From Campylorhamphus procurvoides (lineage: Eukaryota; Chordata; Aves; Passeriformes; Dendrocolaptidae): a stretch of 64,000 nt of DNA. Position numbers and translations under genes: made by a program. Below, piece after piece: positions 50,434 through 63,321 of this stretch (positions within the stretch are counted from its first letter, which is position 1; each line of letters starts with the position of its first letter). The notes under the pieces are model-generated. The model made no database searches and was not told the DNA's origin. It saw only the letters and a program-made list of their open reading frames with translations. The stretch lies in NCBI GenBank assembly GCA_013396655.1, contig WBMV01001237.1:642716-706715 (forward strand), written 5' to 3'.

Positions 50434-50955
50434 TGTGGGAGGACAAAATTACGCCACATGGAAGAAAGACCATGAAACTGCTTGATGAGACTGAGGAAAC
50501 AAGAAGGGGAGCTACAAGCAAGAGCTGTTTCCTGTAAGAGAAAGTTTATGGCCGTATATCGGGTAGTTCCAGGTTTCCCAGTTTGAGTTCCCAGTTGTGA
50601 AGTTCAATATCATCATTCCGTGCTACACAAAATGGAGTCTGGTTTTCCCCCTCACGGTGTCCCTGCTCCCGGATTGGTCAGATTTGCCACAGATTGTCCT
50701 TCCATGGTGCTCTGGGCCCTTGTTTACCCTTTATGGGTGTGATCCCCCTGACCTTCCCTTCCATGGGAGGATTTGCAGCTCCTCCCAAGTTCCAGAAAGT
50801 TCCAGGCTGCCCTCAGATAAACCGGGGCCATTTGGATAACTGGGCCATTCCATCGTACCCCACTGGAGTGTGCCAGTCCTTCTCACCCTCCAAGGGTCTC
50901 GTCACTCTCCCTTTTTGTTCTTTTGGGTTTGCTCTTGAGCCTGCAGTTGGCTGCA
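50434..50955 (+). mobile_element. probable solo LTR of an endogenous retrovirus
   Basis: The segment starts TGTGGGAGGACAAAATTACG and can be read to a terminal GGCTGCA, giving the TG...CA ends of a retroviral LTR over about 522 bp. It has the general order of avian ERVL-like LTRs: AAAATGGAGTC (~50629), a CTCTGGGCCCTTGTTTACCC-like block (~50709), a TTTATGGGTGTGATCCCCCT block (~50731), a GATAAACC polyadenylation-like signal (~50817) and a T-rich U5-like region ending in GCTCTTGAGCCTGCAGTTGG. No target-site duplication is visible and no internal retroviral sequence follows, so the 3' edge is uncertain; related sequence may continue to about 51190. Confidence 0.5.
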
Positions 50956-53619
50956 TATTTAGTGCTTCCACTGGGAAATGAAGTGAGAGCTTCAATCTAT
51001 ATTTATACAGGATCCATACCCTCTTTGCCATTTCAGCTGTTTTCACACCCCCCTCTCCAGCCAGAGCACCACTGGTGAAATAATGACCACCCTGGGCCTG
51101 CTGCAGGACTTGGGGGTTGCTGCCTCCACTAATCTCCCAGCGGAGCTGCTCGGATAAGCAATTCCAAACCTGTTCCAGTCCCAATCAGTTTGATTAGCAA
51201 AATTGTAGTGTGCACACTCTATTTGTTAACTTGGATCATTTAGTTAGGAAGCACAAAGGTAAGAAAATGCAGCAGGTTAGAAAAAGGATTACCTTCTACA
51301 GGGAATATTGGCATGACAAGGAAGAAGGGCTGGGCGAGCAGCAACTGCTTCCAGCTGGTAGGACTCCAGACAGAAGCACATATCTGCATCAAGTTAGCCT
51401 GAATGCACAGAGAAATGTATATACTGCTTTATCCTTTAGACCAGAACACATCTGACTTGGATCAGCTGCAGGAGAATAGACAACACCTGACCCAGCATTA
51501 AGTTAGATTTTTACAAACAGATGATATTTGATCTAGCATAACCTCTTCTGAGACAAAGTTACTCTTTCAAAAACATTAATAAATATGATCTGGCAGAGAA
51601 CATTTATATGAGTTCAGCAGAATGTCTTATCTGGACTCAGCATTTCTGGTCTGTGCTCACTGAAAGCACAGTTAATATCCCATGGAAGTGCAATCTGAGT
51701 CCCTCAGACAGGGAAGGGAACACCCACTCCTAACTTACAGAAAGAGAATTTGGAAATTAACTCATCTATCTGCGTAGAAATAGAGCAGGACAAAGAAAGT
51801 AAATGATCCATTTCTCAAACTTTGCAGATGTATAAAAGTGGTGCAGAGATTTAAAACATAAATCAAGAAAAAGGCAGAGAGTAACAGTTTTGCCATTATC
51901 TCCAAGTTAGGTGACAATCAAGCTCTAACTGGACAGAAGCATTTTAAATACTTCTAAACATTATTATGTACAAACCTCAACATCAGTTATATGCTATTTT
52001 TAATCTCTATCAAATAGTATCTGATTTTTTCTATTATACCAACATTTATTAGCATAGTAATTTAGAGTTAGTAACATCTATTATGTTTTTAAGATTGTGG
52101 AGAATGCAGAAGTGCTTACTGCAGCTGCTGTGCCTTACGCTTCCTCACAGCATTGCGATTTACTCTGTAATTTTTTTCAGAAGATCTCTTAGCATAAGAG
52201 TAAGCAATTTTGCACCATACCTATGTCATGTTTTGTTGACTCCACGTTGAGATGCCAGTGCCCTGCAGCACCTGGAAATGTGCACTGATCTTCTGCAACA
52301 CTAGTTTCATACTCTTCAGGACTAAAATTGATTTTTCTCAAACTGGCATGTGAAGGTACAAAGTGTACCTAGTGATCCATAGCTCAAATCAGTGTAACAA
52401 TACCAGGCTCAGTCGCTGAAGGAGCAGTAACTTTTTAAGTCTTTGCAAGCAACAGTGCAAGAAAAAACAGACCGTAGTGAAGAATTTATCTTGTAAAATG
52501 CCAGGCAGTCAAGTTGTTTTACTGCTGCTGGAGGCTATTGTCAAAGTTGCTAAGTAAATGGTAGAAATAGTTTTCTTTAATTGGAAAGAGCTGGGATGCC
52601 ATGGTGATACGCTTTTTATAGCACCCCTAACATAAACAGATACACAAGGATTCCTAAACTCAGATTTTATCACTACATGATTTACCCAATTCTACTGATG
52701 ACTGTGAAGGGCTCAAATCCTCCTTTTGAACACTGAATTAGTCTCTCCTTGCTAACCCCCACCACGTAATCCTGCCTGTGAGGGTTAAGTGTGTTGAAGA
52801 GAAGGCAAGTAGAAGTTGGAATGTGCCTTAAAACCCAAAGACCAACAAAGCCTTGCACTTGATCAGGAAAATCCCTTTCTTAGGGATTCCCGGTCAACTC
52901 GGGCCCTTCCCTCCCACAGCCGTGGGTGTCTTGGAAAGGACGTGCCCCAGAAACTGTGTCACCAGTGTCACAGCCCCCTGGCTGCTCTGCCATGCCTTGG
53001 GGCTTCCTTAGCACATGATCCTATAAAGAATTATGGCCTCAGATGGGATTTCACTTGTAGAGTCCCTGACCCATCAACTAAGAAAAAAGTTAAGAAGCTG
53101 AAAGATAGAACATCATTTATCACATCTGTGACTTATTGTGGCCTTTCAGTTGCACTGAAAAGTGTATGAACAACAACATTTTTACTACAATTGTGTCCCA
53201 AAATAAAAGCCTGAATATTAAACAGCCCACATTTCTACCTGTATTAGTTCCTTCAGAGTCCAGGGCTTTAAAAAGCCTCTTTATTTAATTCTCAGATGTG
53301 TATAAATAAACGAGAATTTTCACATGCCTTAGGAGAGGAGTGAATAAAAGAATTTAGACATTGCAACACCTGAAATAACAGATCTTTGTAGTAACAACTG
53401 AAAAGTGACCTTTGTGGGTTTAGTTTTCTCACTGACTGTGGTATTTCTGTCTTTTTTATTTCTACTGACAAATAAGTATTGTAAAAATGGAGGGCTTGAA
53501 TCTCCAAAATAGTTTTTAGCCAGCCATTCAAAGGGAACAGGTATTGTAGATGCTTGACATTTTTTAAATTCAAATACAAACAAGGAAACCTATCTGAGAT
53601 GCATCAGGTCCTGGACAAA
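50956..53619. other. unique stretch with GC-richer pockets
   Basis: The GC-richer part at 51030-51190 may still belong to the LTR-like element before it. The pocket at 52850-53010 is unassigned. The donor-like GTAAGA at about 51260 follows a segment closed in all frames. I see no gene. Confidence 0.4.
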
Positions 53620-54245
53620 TTTCCAACATGGAGAAAAGGACTTGGGGGTCCTGTGGTCCATGTGGTTGAACATGAGTCAGCAGCAAGTTACTTTAGAACA
53701 TTGGCCAAATACATCCTGGGCTGTATGAGCAAAAGCATGGTCAAAAATTTAGAATAAATTAGGTTTTTTATCTCTATTTGGCTCTTGCAAGATCATACCA
53801 GGAGTTCTGTGTCCAATTTGGAGCTCGTCAGTACAAGAAAGACATGGAAAAATGAGAGATAGCCCAGCAAAAGGTCATCAAGACCATTAGGAAGCAGGAA
53901 CACAACACATGTAGAGGGAACTGGGTTGTTCAGCCTTGAGAAGAGAAGGACAAGGGCAGAATCCTAATGTTATCTAAGAGGAAGGCATGGAAAAAATGGA
54001 GTCACACTCGTTTTGGAAATGTATAGTGGTTGGACAAAAGGCAACAGACACCAAGTGTATCCCTTCAGATACTTGGAAAAATAATTTTCCCAATGAATGT
54101 GGAACAGGGACCCAGAGAGTCTGAAATCTCTGTCCTTGGAGATACTAAACCCTGGACAATCATGACCCTGCTCTATGTGTGCTTTAGATGACTTTCAGTG
54201 GTGCCTTGAAACCTCTATTGGTCTGTGATCCTGTGAGAATACCTT
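53620..54245 (+). mobile_element. CR1 LINE fragment reaching the 3' end
   Basis: The sense-strand CR1 order is preserved over about 620 bp: AAAAGGACTTGGGGGTCC (the D-L-G-V-L region), CATGAGTCAGCAGCAAGTTA, ATCCTGGGCTGTATGAG, CAGGAGTTCTGTGTCCAATT, GTTCAGCCTTGAGAAGAGAA, ACAAAAGGCAACAGACACCA, TCCTTGGAGATACTAAACCC and a tail of CTGTGATCCTGTGA. Stops and indels occur throughout, so it encodes nothing intact. Divergence is clearly higher than in the copy at 46.3 kb. Confidence 0.9.
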
Positions 54246-54844
54246 GACCTGGACATTCTAAACATAGGAGAAATTCAGTGGGGTGCTGGAGCATGTGGCA
54301 GTAGCCAGAAATTCCACTGTGCTCATGGAATATCCAGGTGCTGGCAGATTAACCTGAGATCATTAAACTGAAGTAGGTAAAATTGTAATGAATAAAAACA
54401 TTTAATTACTAAATCAGAAGTTAGAGAACCAACCATTCCCTTTTCACAACACTATACAGGCCAATATCAATAGGGGTTTCCTTCCTTCATCTGGTTGAAT
54501 GGTAGATGCTCACCCATGATCTGTGTTCAGTAGCAGAGAGAATTGTTCCTCATCAATCTCGTGTGCTCAAAACTGGTTATAGAATAATGAGAGTTAAATG
54601 GAAAACCTGTGAGAAACCTGAGAAACCCAGTGTCAATGTTACAGACTTATGAAAACTACATAAACTGAACACAACTTTGAAAACTCAGGAGATGTCAACA
54701 CCAAGTGCTGTACTGACAAAATGATATGGAAATGAAAGCTAGTAAAATATAAAGATTTCAGCTAAGATTTTATTTCTTGAAAACTCTAATGGCAGGTGTA
54801 GCTTTTAAAGAACAGATTATGCTAATTATATCTCTTCCTTGCAG
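54246..54844. other. unique non-coding stretch
   Basis: I see nothing identifiable apart from the pyrimidine tract at its right end that forms the acceptor of the next entry. Confidence 0.4.
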
Positions 54845-55030
54845 GAACTTACTTCTTTAAATAATGCAGCTCCTGATAATCACAATTTCAATATAACTGT
54901 TGGAGGGAATAGCTCCAGTTGTGGATATCATTCCCAGGGTGCTTCAGGCTATTATGCCAAACAGTTTTCTAATTCTATTCACCAAAAGTATAAATCAGGA
55001 TTAGACTGCAGTAATTTGCCTGTCCTCTGA
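54845..55030 (+). CDS. candidate 3'-terminal exon
   Basis: A strong acceptor context (branch-like TGCTAAT followed by TATCTCTTCCTTGCAG) precedes 61 open codons ending in TGA. The peptide starts ELTSLNNAAPDN, has an NITVGGNSSS stretch with N-glycosylation-type sequons and ends in DCSNLPVL. It has no membrane segment or motif I can assign. A true terminal exon should be followed by a polyadenylation signal; none is close, the nearest plausible AATAAA being about 1 kb on (~56068). I do not recognise the gene, and chance remains the default explanation. Confidence 0.22.
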   Translation, partial: ELTSLNNAAPDNHNFNITVGGNSSSCGYHSQGASGYYAKQFSNSIHQKYKSGLDCSNLPVL

Positions 55031-58000
55031 CTGTGATTAGCACAGTGTGCAATATGGAACACAATCTTCAGAGGAGATGCACAGGCTCAGGGGTGAGTTC
55101 AGTCCCAGCTCCAAAGCACAGGGCAAGGACTGAGCTGTCACTGCCACCAGGAGTGTTGCTTTGGGAAAGGACCCAGCGTGGCAATGATGTGTCCAGCTGT
55201 TCCTTCATCTCAAATGCAGAGATATTAATAGACTATTTAATTTTTACTAAAAAGAGAGCTAGTAACACAGTCTTACTTTTAATTTATGGTTCGTTAGGCC
55301 TATTTCTTAATGTGATTAATGACATATCACTACGTAAAGAGTGGGACATTCATCAGCAGAACTGTGTGCCCTTAACACAGGTGTTGGGGGAATTTGAGAA
55401 CGTTACAATGCAAAGTTTTACCATTTGTACAATAGTCCAAAATGACAAATCACTAAAATCCAAAAAGCGTTACAATACTGAATTAGGAATTAATTTGTGT
55501 GTATTTAATTAGATATATTTTTCTCTGCAGTTGCAAGGATTTCATAAATCTCTGTGTGTAGGACTCTAGATGTAAATATGAACATGAGAAAAGTGAGAGA
55601 ATAAGAAATCATTCAAATTTCAAAATTTTCCAGTGCAGAATGTGAGATAAAAGGAAAATGGAATGTTTCTTGAAGATGAAACTAGCTTTGGTCAAGTTCT
55701 TCTGAATAGAAGAAACATGACTAGAATCTTGATTATAGAGTTGACAATTATGTACAATGCTGACCAAGGCCATGCTCTACATATAATACAAAAATAACAC
55801 AACTTCCTTCTGAGCATCTCTGTAATTAGAGCAGGAAAGATCAGTTCTCAAAATCAGTTATTTATTGCACAAAATACTTAATGAAACATCTGCCCACAGA
55901 GGACACTACTGATAAAACAGAAGGAGACCAGATAAGCCTAAGACCCTGAGGACAAAAGTACTCAAAATTCTGAGACAAATTGAAAATAGCCTAAAAAGGA
56001 GAGAGAGGCAATGAGTCTTGTTCCCTAAAATGTAAAGAAAGCTATGAAATTAGTTAATTAACTAGAAATAAATGAGTTATGTATCATTAATTATGACGAT
56101 TTGTAACATTTGTGCACCTAAGAACATTTTTGATCAGACATCATAATTTAAGATTTATGTTTCTTGTTTTGCCAGGATTCATCAGAGATTTTTGCTTTTC
56201 TGCTTAGTTCTGTTCATTTTTTATCTTCCTTCTCTTCTCCGATCTGGATGGTCTGTCTTGCCCCGTTATTTCCTCTTCTCTTTCATGTATATTGTAAATT
56301 CTCTGGAGTAAAAAGTTGTTTCTTTGTTATAGGTCTGCAGAGGGCCCTACACAATCCAGCCATATTTCTAAACATGGGGTGCTGAAGTTATAGCATACAT
56401 ATATATGAATGAAGAATTGGTTATTGCACTTGCATCCTAATGGATGATCCGAGAAATAGATGATTAATGGAGATTAAACACTGAATTTATCATTTTAGAA
56501 AAAGTGACAGAAAATCCTGTTGGTAAAAAAGGTCTTAAAAACATATTTCAACAGAATCTGCTGTAGCTATCATGAGAAAAACTTCCTGGTTCTGCTTTCA
56601 AAATCAGACTATTCTGAAAGAATTAAAAAAGTGCTAATAAATTGTCCTGTCTACTAAAAGGAGGCCTGTGAATTATGAAGTGCTTTAGTGTCTTGAACAC
56701 TGTGGGACCTTAAAGATTGACCCTTTGGAACTGAAATTAAAGAAATGTTGCAAAGTCTGACCCCCAAAAAAGCATTTTTCATGCATCCAATTTATTCAGA
56801 ACGGGCCAACATAAAAAAATAAATTAATATCAGAATGCAACTTCTTTGTTAACAATTATGGGGGTGGTGAAGAACTGCTAATGCCAAATAACCATTCCAG
56901 TCTGATGATCCTCACCGGAATGGTGACTCCAGGCACTGTTCCCACTCAGGTCCAGAGCATGGCTGGACACCAGGCACATCCAGGACTTGGAGCACAGGAG
57001 CAGCTCAGACCTGCTCTCCTTTCAGCTTCACTAGGCTGGACTCTTGATCAGCAAAGGTCTTCATCTCCAGACGCCATTATTCTACTTGTAAAACGAATAA
57101 TAATTTTTAATAAATCTTCCTTTTAATTTGATAGATCACAATTCAGAATATTGGTGAAATACAAAACTTTAGCCAACAGACCCTAAGTGTCCATGTGTTT
57201 TTGTCTCCCCATTGCTAAACTTTTCATGGTTTGTTTTGTCTCAAAAACTGTACTTACCAAAGTGAAATTTCATCCTTTATCTCACCTCTACCTTTGAGTA
57301 TTCTTCTCCTCTTTAAAAATCAACAATCTGCTAATAATAGATACTTCACTCAAGATGTGTTAAGTGGTGTTTTATAGCAATGGATTACTCACAACACACC
57401 AGCCATCTAAATCTGAATATATTTTAACATAGAAGGGGAAGATCACCTTTGCTGATTAATTATAAACTTTGCATTTAGTGTTTTGCATATTTAACTTTTT
57501 ATTTCCATTTTCAATTATTAGGATTCTTAAGTATCTGTAAAATTAGAATAAATCTGTACCTGGTTTAGACAAAGAAGAAAGGATAATTTTGTTGACTTTA
57601 AGTCTATTGTGCAGTTTTCATCTCTTGAAGCAATCATCCTCATGCACAGAGAAGCAAAAGAACAATTTACACAATTTATTTAGGTTTGTGCCTCTGATTA
57701 AAGTCATTTTTAGTCCTCCTTGGGTAAAAAACTTCTTGGAACAGAATTTAGGTTTATTTTTTCCCTCTCCTAATGAAATGTCCTTAACTGCTCTTAGCAC
57801 TTGTCACATTATTTGCAGTGCTCAACCTCTGATGAACATATTTTAGAAGAATTCAGGGACAAATGTATTTGTCCTCTGTATGAGACTGATCCTTTGATTA
57901 CAAACTCTGTGGTCAAGTTTTTCTGTGACACCACACGAGCAGCACAGGCAGCATTGTGATTGCTCACCAAACATCTGTGCTGTGAAGAGATATTGCCTGG

Positions 58001-58366
58001 GAAATGAATTAGGCATGAATCAGTTTTTATATCCCCACATAAACCAAATATGAAATAAATCAAATTATTGTTTTATACGCTTAATTATCTTTTAATGTGT
58101 CTCAAGTCACATAGCATATGTCCTGCAAAAAGCACTCGGTTTGGTGCTGTGAACATGTCATGTATGTCTTAATGATGAGAGATGGCAAAACAAGTTCTTG
58201 CCAGAGTCAGAATGCTTTGGAAAAAAAAAATGAGTTCCAATATAGATTCCTGCTCTAAAAACTGTGTTAGTAGAGGCATATTTCATTTTGACGAGGGTGC
58301 AGGAATTAGAAATTCGTTTCTCTGAAAACAGTAAATATCCATTTCATTGATTAATGTTTACCAGGG
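55031..58366. other. unique AT-rich non-coding stretch
   Basis: No gene is supported. The frame at 55033-55512 (159 codons) is the longest plus frame in the window but lacks any family signature or composition shift. A GC-richer pocket at 56900-57060 is unassigned. Confidence 0.4.
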
Positions 58367-58625
58367 AATCACTGAGGGTGAAAGGGACCTCCTGAGTCAG
58401 CTCCTCCAGCCCCCTGCCCACAGCAGGGTCAGCGAGGGTGGGTTCTCAGGGCCTTGGGCCAGTCTCAGTTTCATCATCTGTAAGGATGGACATTCCACAT
58501 CCCACCCAAGCAAACCTGTTTGACCCCCTCAACTGCCAAAGAGCTTTTTTCCTTAAGTTTTACTTGGATTTCCCATATCCTGATTTATTCCCACTACCAC
58601 TCATCCTGTCACTGGCAACTGATTG
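58367..58625 (-). mobile_element. CR1 LINE 3' end, antisense
   Basis: The plus strand reads as the complement of a CR1 3' end: AATCACTGAGGGTGAAAGGG, a CTCCAGCCCCCTGCCCACAG block, CAGCAGGGTCAGCGAGGGTG, ATCTGTAAGGATGGACATTC, a CAAACCTGTTTGACCCCCTC block, TTTTTTCCTTAAGTTTTACT and TCATCCTGTCACTGGCAACT. The order and spacing fit one insertion of about 260 bp. Part of it (CTCAGTTTCATCATCTGTAA) also resembles MIR, but the flanking CR1 blocks settle the call. Confidence 0.82.
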
Positions 58626-61600
58626 TGTTTTTTAAAGGGACTTAATTCTAATAATTGTTTATACAAAAGAAAAAAACTCTTAAAAAAGTATTTTCAGTTC
58701 TTGAAAAATACAGAAGGTACTGCTTAACCCAAAGTGTGTCTTCCCCAATGAATGCCTACCTGTTCTTAGTGAAAGCTGGACTTCAGATTGACACAAAGCA
58801 CCTTTCAGTGCTTTAAATAAATTTAACAGCAAAAAGGACTTTGAAAATTAAAAGAGATAGAAGACTATTTGTAAGTAATTTAATAGTATTTGCTTGGCTC
58901 TAAACAGAAAAAGGATGCAATCCAAATTATTTTGTGGACTAATATCAGTGAGATCAGCAATTTTCTGTTTCAAGAGTACACATTTAGTCATTAAAGTCTA
59001 GATTATGTGTATCACTAACTAGATATACTTCTACTTGGCCTACATGTACTAGAAATTTATATATCTACACATGTAATGTCACATACTGAGTCGGGGAACA
59101 TTTAATTTACTGAGCTCTCCATTTCTAACAAGTCTAATATAAGGAACCTGTTAAATGCCTGCAATATGTTCACCTTTCACAGTGCATAATAAAGTAAAAC
59201 ACACTCTTCATTGCAAACACACTGGCAAAGAAATGAAATCTTTAAGAGAGTGAACTCAGCTGAAGGTGGTGATTGAAAGTATTTTCACATCTCAGGAAAG
59301 GAGCATTTCAACATTGCACATCCTGCCAGGCCTTCAAGTGCTCCCGATAACACCTTTGGAGCAGCATCTTCAAGCACCAGGGTGAACTTCTACCATTGGT
59401 TCCACAGGAAAATTAGATTTGTGCATTGTACTCAAGGGCTGTTGTATTCAAATGATAATTTTCACTTGCTTCTTGCCTTTCTCAAGGAAATAACCAGCTC
59501 CTTATGACTCATCATGTTGTGGGAGTTCAATGCCAAGCCTGCTTGCACACAAAAGAAAATTACATAATTATACTAAATTTTGCAAATCAAAAACTTCTTT
59601 GTAACTGCCTTAAGATTATTTCATATTCCATTCTCAGAAGATGCTTCCCTGTGTAGCCATTTAGCAGGAACATTTATTACAAAAGTTAATTACAGTTTCT
59701 TAAAGAAATTAAACAGGACTTTTTGATCTTTTGGGGTTTCTTGGTTCCAAAGAATATCTGTGTTCCACGCATGTCTGAATTTTGGGGTTATGTTTTGGGT
59801 TTGCCCTATTCTTGACAATATGATTAAGGAAATGTCACGTATTTTCCCTGCACATGAATCTGACCTGTACATAATTTTTATTGAAATATTATACTATTGG
59901 GCAAAAAAAGGCCAAACAAAAGAGCACTGCTGTTCCTAACAGTCTCTGAACTAATTTCACCTTCAGAAAAATACTTCAAAATTAGAAAGGAAGGGAAAAA
60001 TTACAGAACTATTTTAAATAACATGTTATTCCAACACACAGATGAAAACAGACAGGACTTTGAAAACACCACTCCACTGGAGGAAAGAGGGGCCAGGGAG
60101 AAAACTGAGTGAAAAATGAAAGTTTTTCCACTTTCTGACATATTTTTGTGGGGGTTCTTGGAGTCCAACACTGCCAATCCAGCAATCAGCAGCTATTTCT
60201 GACGTGTTGTTTCTAACTTAACTACAGTCTGTCACTTTAATCTCCAGAGAATGTTATTGCCTAGGAAGACTGAACTGGTAAGGGGGAGAAGGAAACCAGG
60301 AAAATCACTTCTAATTACTGTAATGTCAATTTGGAGACTGAGTGGAAGCATCAAAAATCTATCCTTATTTCTTACAAGAGAGTAGAACCAAAAAAAAAAA
60401 AGTCTCAACTTAAACCACATCTTTGCCTGGTTCCTGAGAAGGTATTTCACTAACCAGACCCTCTGGACTCCAGGCAAGTGGGGAGAGGTAAATAAAGGGC
60501 TGCTCATAATTTAATGACAACTGGTCACAGAGTTCTGTTTAGCCAATTATAATGCTTCAGAAAATTGGATTTTGCCGAGGTTTCTGTGTTTTACCTTCCT
60601 CTCTCTATGCATTTCCCACCGAGGGCTATTCCATAAAATATGGACCTGAGGCTACCCCACACTCTTAGGGTTTTATTACCTTTGTGAGCATTAGGCACCC
60701 TGTTTGTGTTTACCACCTGGTAACAGAATGGGGCAGAAAATAAGACACATGCTGTGACAGTCACTGGTGTTTTCTCCCATCTTTGGCACTTTCCTCTGCC
60801 ATTCTTTGAACGTTCTGCAAAGCAGCTCTCAGTATTCCTCACTTTTCCCCTTTACCTCCAAACATTGAAAGCAGAGAAAGGGAAGAGAATTCTTAGCCTT
60901 ATACTGTTTTCCCTCTACTTTGGGGACAACTTTGAGACATGTTTCATAGCCACTTGACAGATTCACAGCTCCTTCTGCCTGGAACCTGGCTGGATTCCAG
61001 CCTCATAATTGCATTCCACCTACCTAAAATTCTCCCTTTAGTTCAAGTGGGAGAGTGTGCCATTTTCTGGGCTCTGTTACTTTGCTTATAAACTCCCAGA
61101 GAAACTAAAGAGAAAGGCAGGCAGGATTTGGTTCACTGGTCTAAAACCATTACATACAATGAACCAATTGTTCAGGAATGCTACTGAAACCATTTCCAAA
61201 GACCTGGAATAGGCTGGAATACAGAATCAAAAGCTGTTGCTGACCAATTGACATACTCGTCTGTGACAGTACTTAAGCTCCTGTTCTGCTTGACTCAAAG
61301 TGGTGTGGAATGAAATTATTTTGATATGGAATCTGGAACTCATAAGCCAAAGCCAAATATAAACTTTATAATAATATTCCCCCTTTGTGAAAACTATAAA
61401 GTGGCTCCATTTGTATTTCAGTGGGAAATTAGAAGTTTCCAAAACTTTGTTTTCCAGAAAAGAGAAATGTCAGCCACCAGTGGAATTTGCTTTTCAGGTC
61501 CTAATGTAGATCTCACTCTTGGATTAGAAGAGTGACTTAAATCTTCCAGAAGTTCTAGGTTTTCCTTTCTTTATTAACACCTTCCAGTCATCTGAATTTT

Positions 61601-62489
61601 CATTTGAATTTGAAATATATTACTAAACATTTGTGATGCTCTAACTCATGATTACTAAACTCGTCCTGAAACCTAAAGGAAGATCTACCAGTCAGAAGGA
61701 CTGACATTTACAAGATAAAAGCACTTTAACAAGAGTTAAATATGAACTATTAAGTAGTAAGATTTTTGAAACTTCCAAGATCTTGTGGTGTTTAAAATTT
61801 ACAGCCAGAAAAGAGAAGATTAATTAGTAAGAGGGATAAAAGTGGCATCTTGATGCATATGGGAAGAGTGGGTATAACTATACATACAAAAACCTGATCT
61901 TGAAGAAAGAAAAATCATCAGAAAAATGAGAAAAATTATGTGAGAGTTAAGAGAGACAATTTAAAAATGAGGACGGTAGAAGAGAAAGTAAGTTGACATA
62001 ATTTCCTGCTTAGAGTTTCAATTAATTATTTTCCTTTCACTTATGGCAGCATCATGAAATCTGCATTTTCTTTTCTCTATTGTATTTATCATAGCAAAGT
62101 TTGTTGTGTTTAGATTTGCTACTAAGTTGACAGAGGGATTTTGTCAGTAATTTGTTTTGGTTGCTCGCTGATTGCCAGTCTGTTGTGATATGTATTCACA
62201 CAGAACATATTTGTTTGCCTACTGAGTAGGAGGAATGGAAAGAGGACAAAAAAGCGGTGTGGACACGATGACCTCCCCTGTGAATGTTCCCAAGTGCCTT
62301 GGTGGCTGCTGTGCTTTGGTGTGACTCTGGTGCTCTGTCAGAAACACTGTGACAGACCTGCTGGCCACACACAGCACGCACCCAGTGACACATTTCCCCT
62401 CTGTACCAGTTGAATCCTCCCAGGAGAGCACATTGAAACATGCTGAGTGCCGAGTGAAGAGCTGTCTTCATCTGATGGATAATAACATG
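58626..62489. other. unique AT-rich non-coding stretch
   Basis: No gene is supported. A 12-A run lies at about 60390-60401. Purine-rich sequence occurs at 61880-61990. A GC-richer pocket at 62260-62440 has opposing frames without family features. Confidence 0.4.
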
Positions 62490-62580
62490 AAATTAGGAGC
62501 TAGTAAAGCCTGTCTTAGTTCTTTTTTATTCTCTCCCTACCAGCTCTTATGCCTTAGGGAAAGTCACTTCACTAAGAACC
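62490..62580 (+). mobile_element. possible MIR SINE core
   Basis: ATTAGGAGCTAGTAAAGCCT, CTACCAGCTCTTATGCCTTA and GGGAAAGTCACTTCACTAAG follow the order of the MIR core (GGAG-C-TAG, CTACCAGCT, TG-CCTTGGG-AAGTCACTT). The middle is disrupted by a T-rich run. It is diverged enough that a database search is needed. Confidence 0.35.
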
Positions 62581-63189
62581 TACTGTAACTCCAAGGAAAA
62601 GAAAACAAAACAACCCAAACCCGAAATAAACAGGGTTTCCAAAATAGATTTGGAGTCTCAGCAAAGACCACTACTTTGAAAATGCAAAAGCTGATAAAAG
62701 CTGGGTATCTGGAGCATTATGTACTTAAACAAATGAACCAAAAGCCTATTTCAGTCATCTGGGTATGTGGAAATAGTTTTCTTTCTACAGCAAGAACACG
62801 AGAGTGCCAAATTCTGATCTTAGGGGCGTGTTATCAGCATGAGGACAATGAAAATATTCATCAATGTTCACTAAGGGGGCACCATAGAAAATTGCATCTA
62901 CACTCAGTAGTCAGTGAATACATCCTGTTACAAGTTACCGAAACCAAACATTTTCCATCAATCTTGAGACTTGTCATTAGATTTTCTCCTGTAGAGTTTA
63001 TTGCTGTCCCTCTAACAGCTCTGTGTGTCAGGACAGGCAACAACCCCTGTTTTTCCTGGACAGTACTCCTGGAGCAGCCTGGCTCACTTGCTTTGCAGAT
63101 ATTAATAACTTTTACATCTGCTGTACCTGATATTCTCTGATCATTTTGTCTGGTGCTAAAGGTTTACTTTTTCCTTTTGAATTACTGCA
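62581..63189. other. unique non-coding stretch
   Basis: The plus frame at 62676-63140 (154 codons) covers most of this stretch but shows no family signature, signal or codon bias that I can detect. I see no other feature. Confidence 0.4.
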
Positions 63190-63321
63190 GATGTTTGCTG
63201 ATTATATGCAAACTGCAGCTGCCTTTCAAACAAGCTACAAATTTATTACAAAATACACTGGACATCAGAAGAAAATTTCACTAGCAGCAGGTTTGCCAGA
63301 TGATGAAGAGACAGAATGCTA
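63190..63321 (+). CDS. candidate 3'-terminal exon
   Basis: A long pyrimidine tract (TTTACTTTTTCCTTTTGAAT, then TACTGCAG) is followed at once by an open frame of 43 codons. It starts with ATG and ends with TAA, reading MFADYMQTAAAFQTSYK at the start and an acidic LPDDEETEC end. The frame could begin here or continue from an upstream exon. An AATAAA lies near 63610, about 290 bp past the stop, as expected for a terminal exon with a short 3' UTR. I cannot name the protein, and no partner exon is visible upstream. Confidence 0.25.

Noticed and set aside
50813..51184. 123-codon minus-strand frame
   Set aside because: It overlaps the LTR-like element and a GC-richer pocket and has no family signature.
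55033..55512. 159-codon plus-strand frame, the longest in the window
   Set aside because: It has no ATG-context, motif, splice or composition support, and chance frames of this length are expected in 64 kb read six ways.
58470..58500. MIR SINE
   Set aside because: The CTCAGTTTC-ATCATCTGTAA resemblance is short, and the flanking blocks on both sides follow the CR1 3' end.
62676..63140. 154-codon plus-strand frame
   Set aside because: It has no recognisable domain and no promoter, splice or poly-A context fitting its ends.
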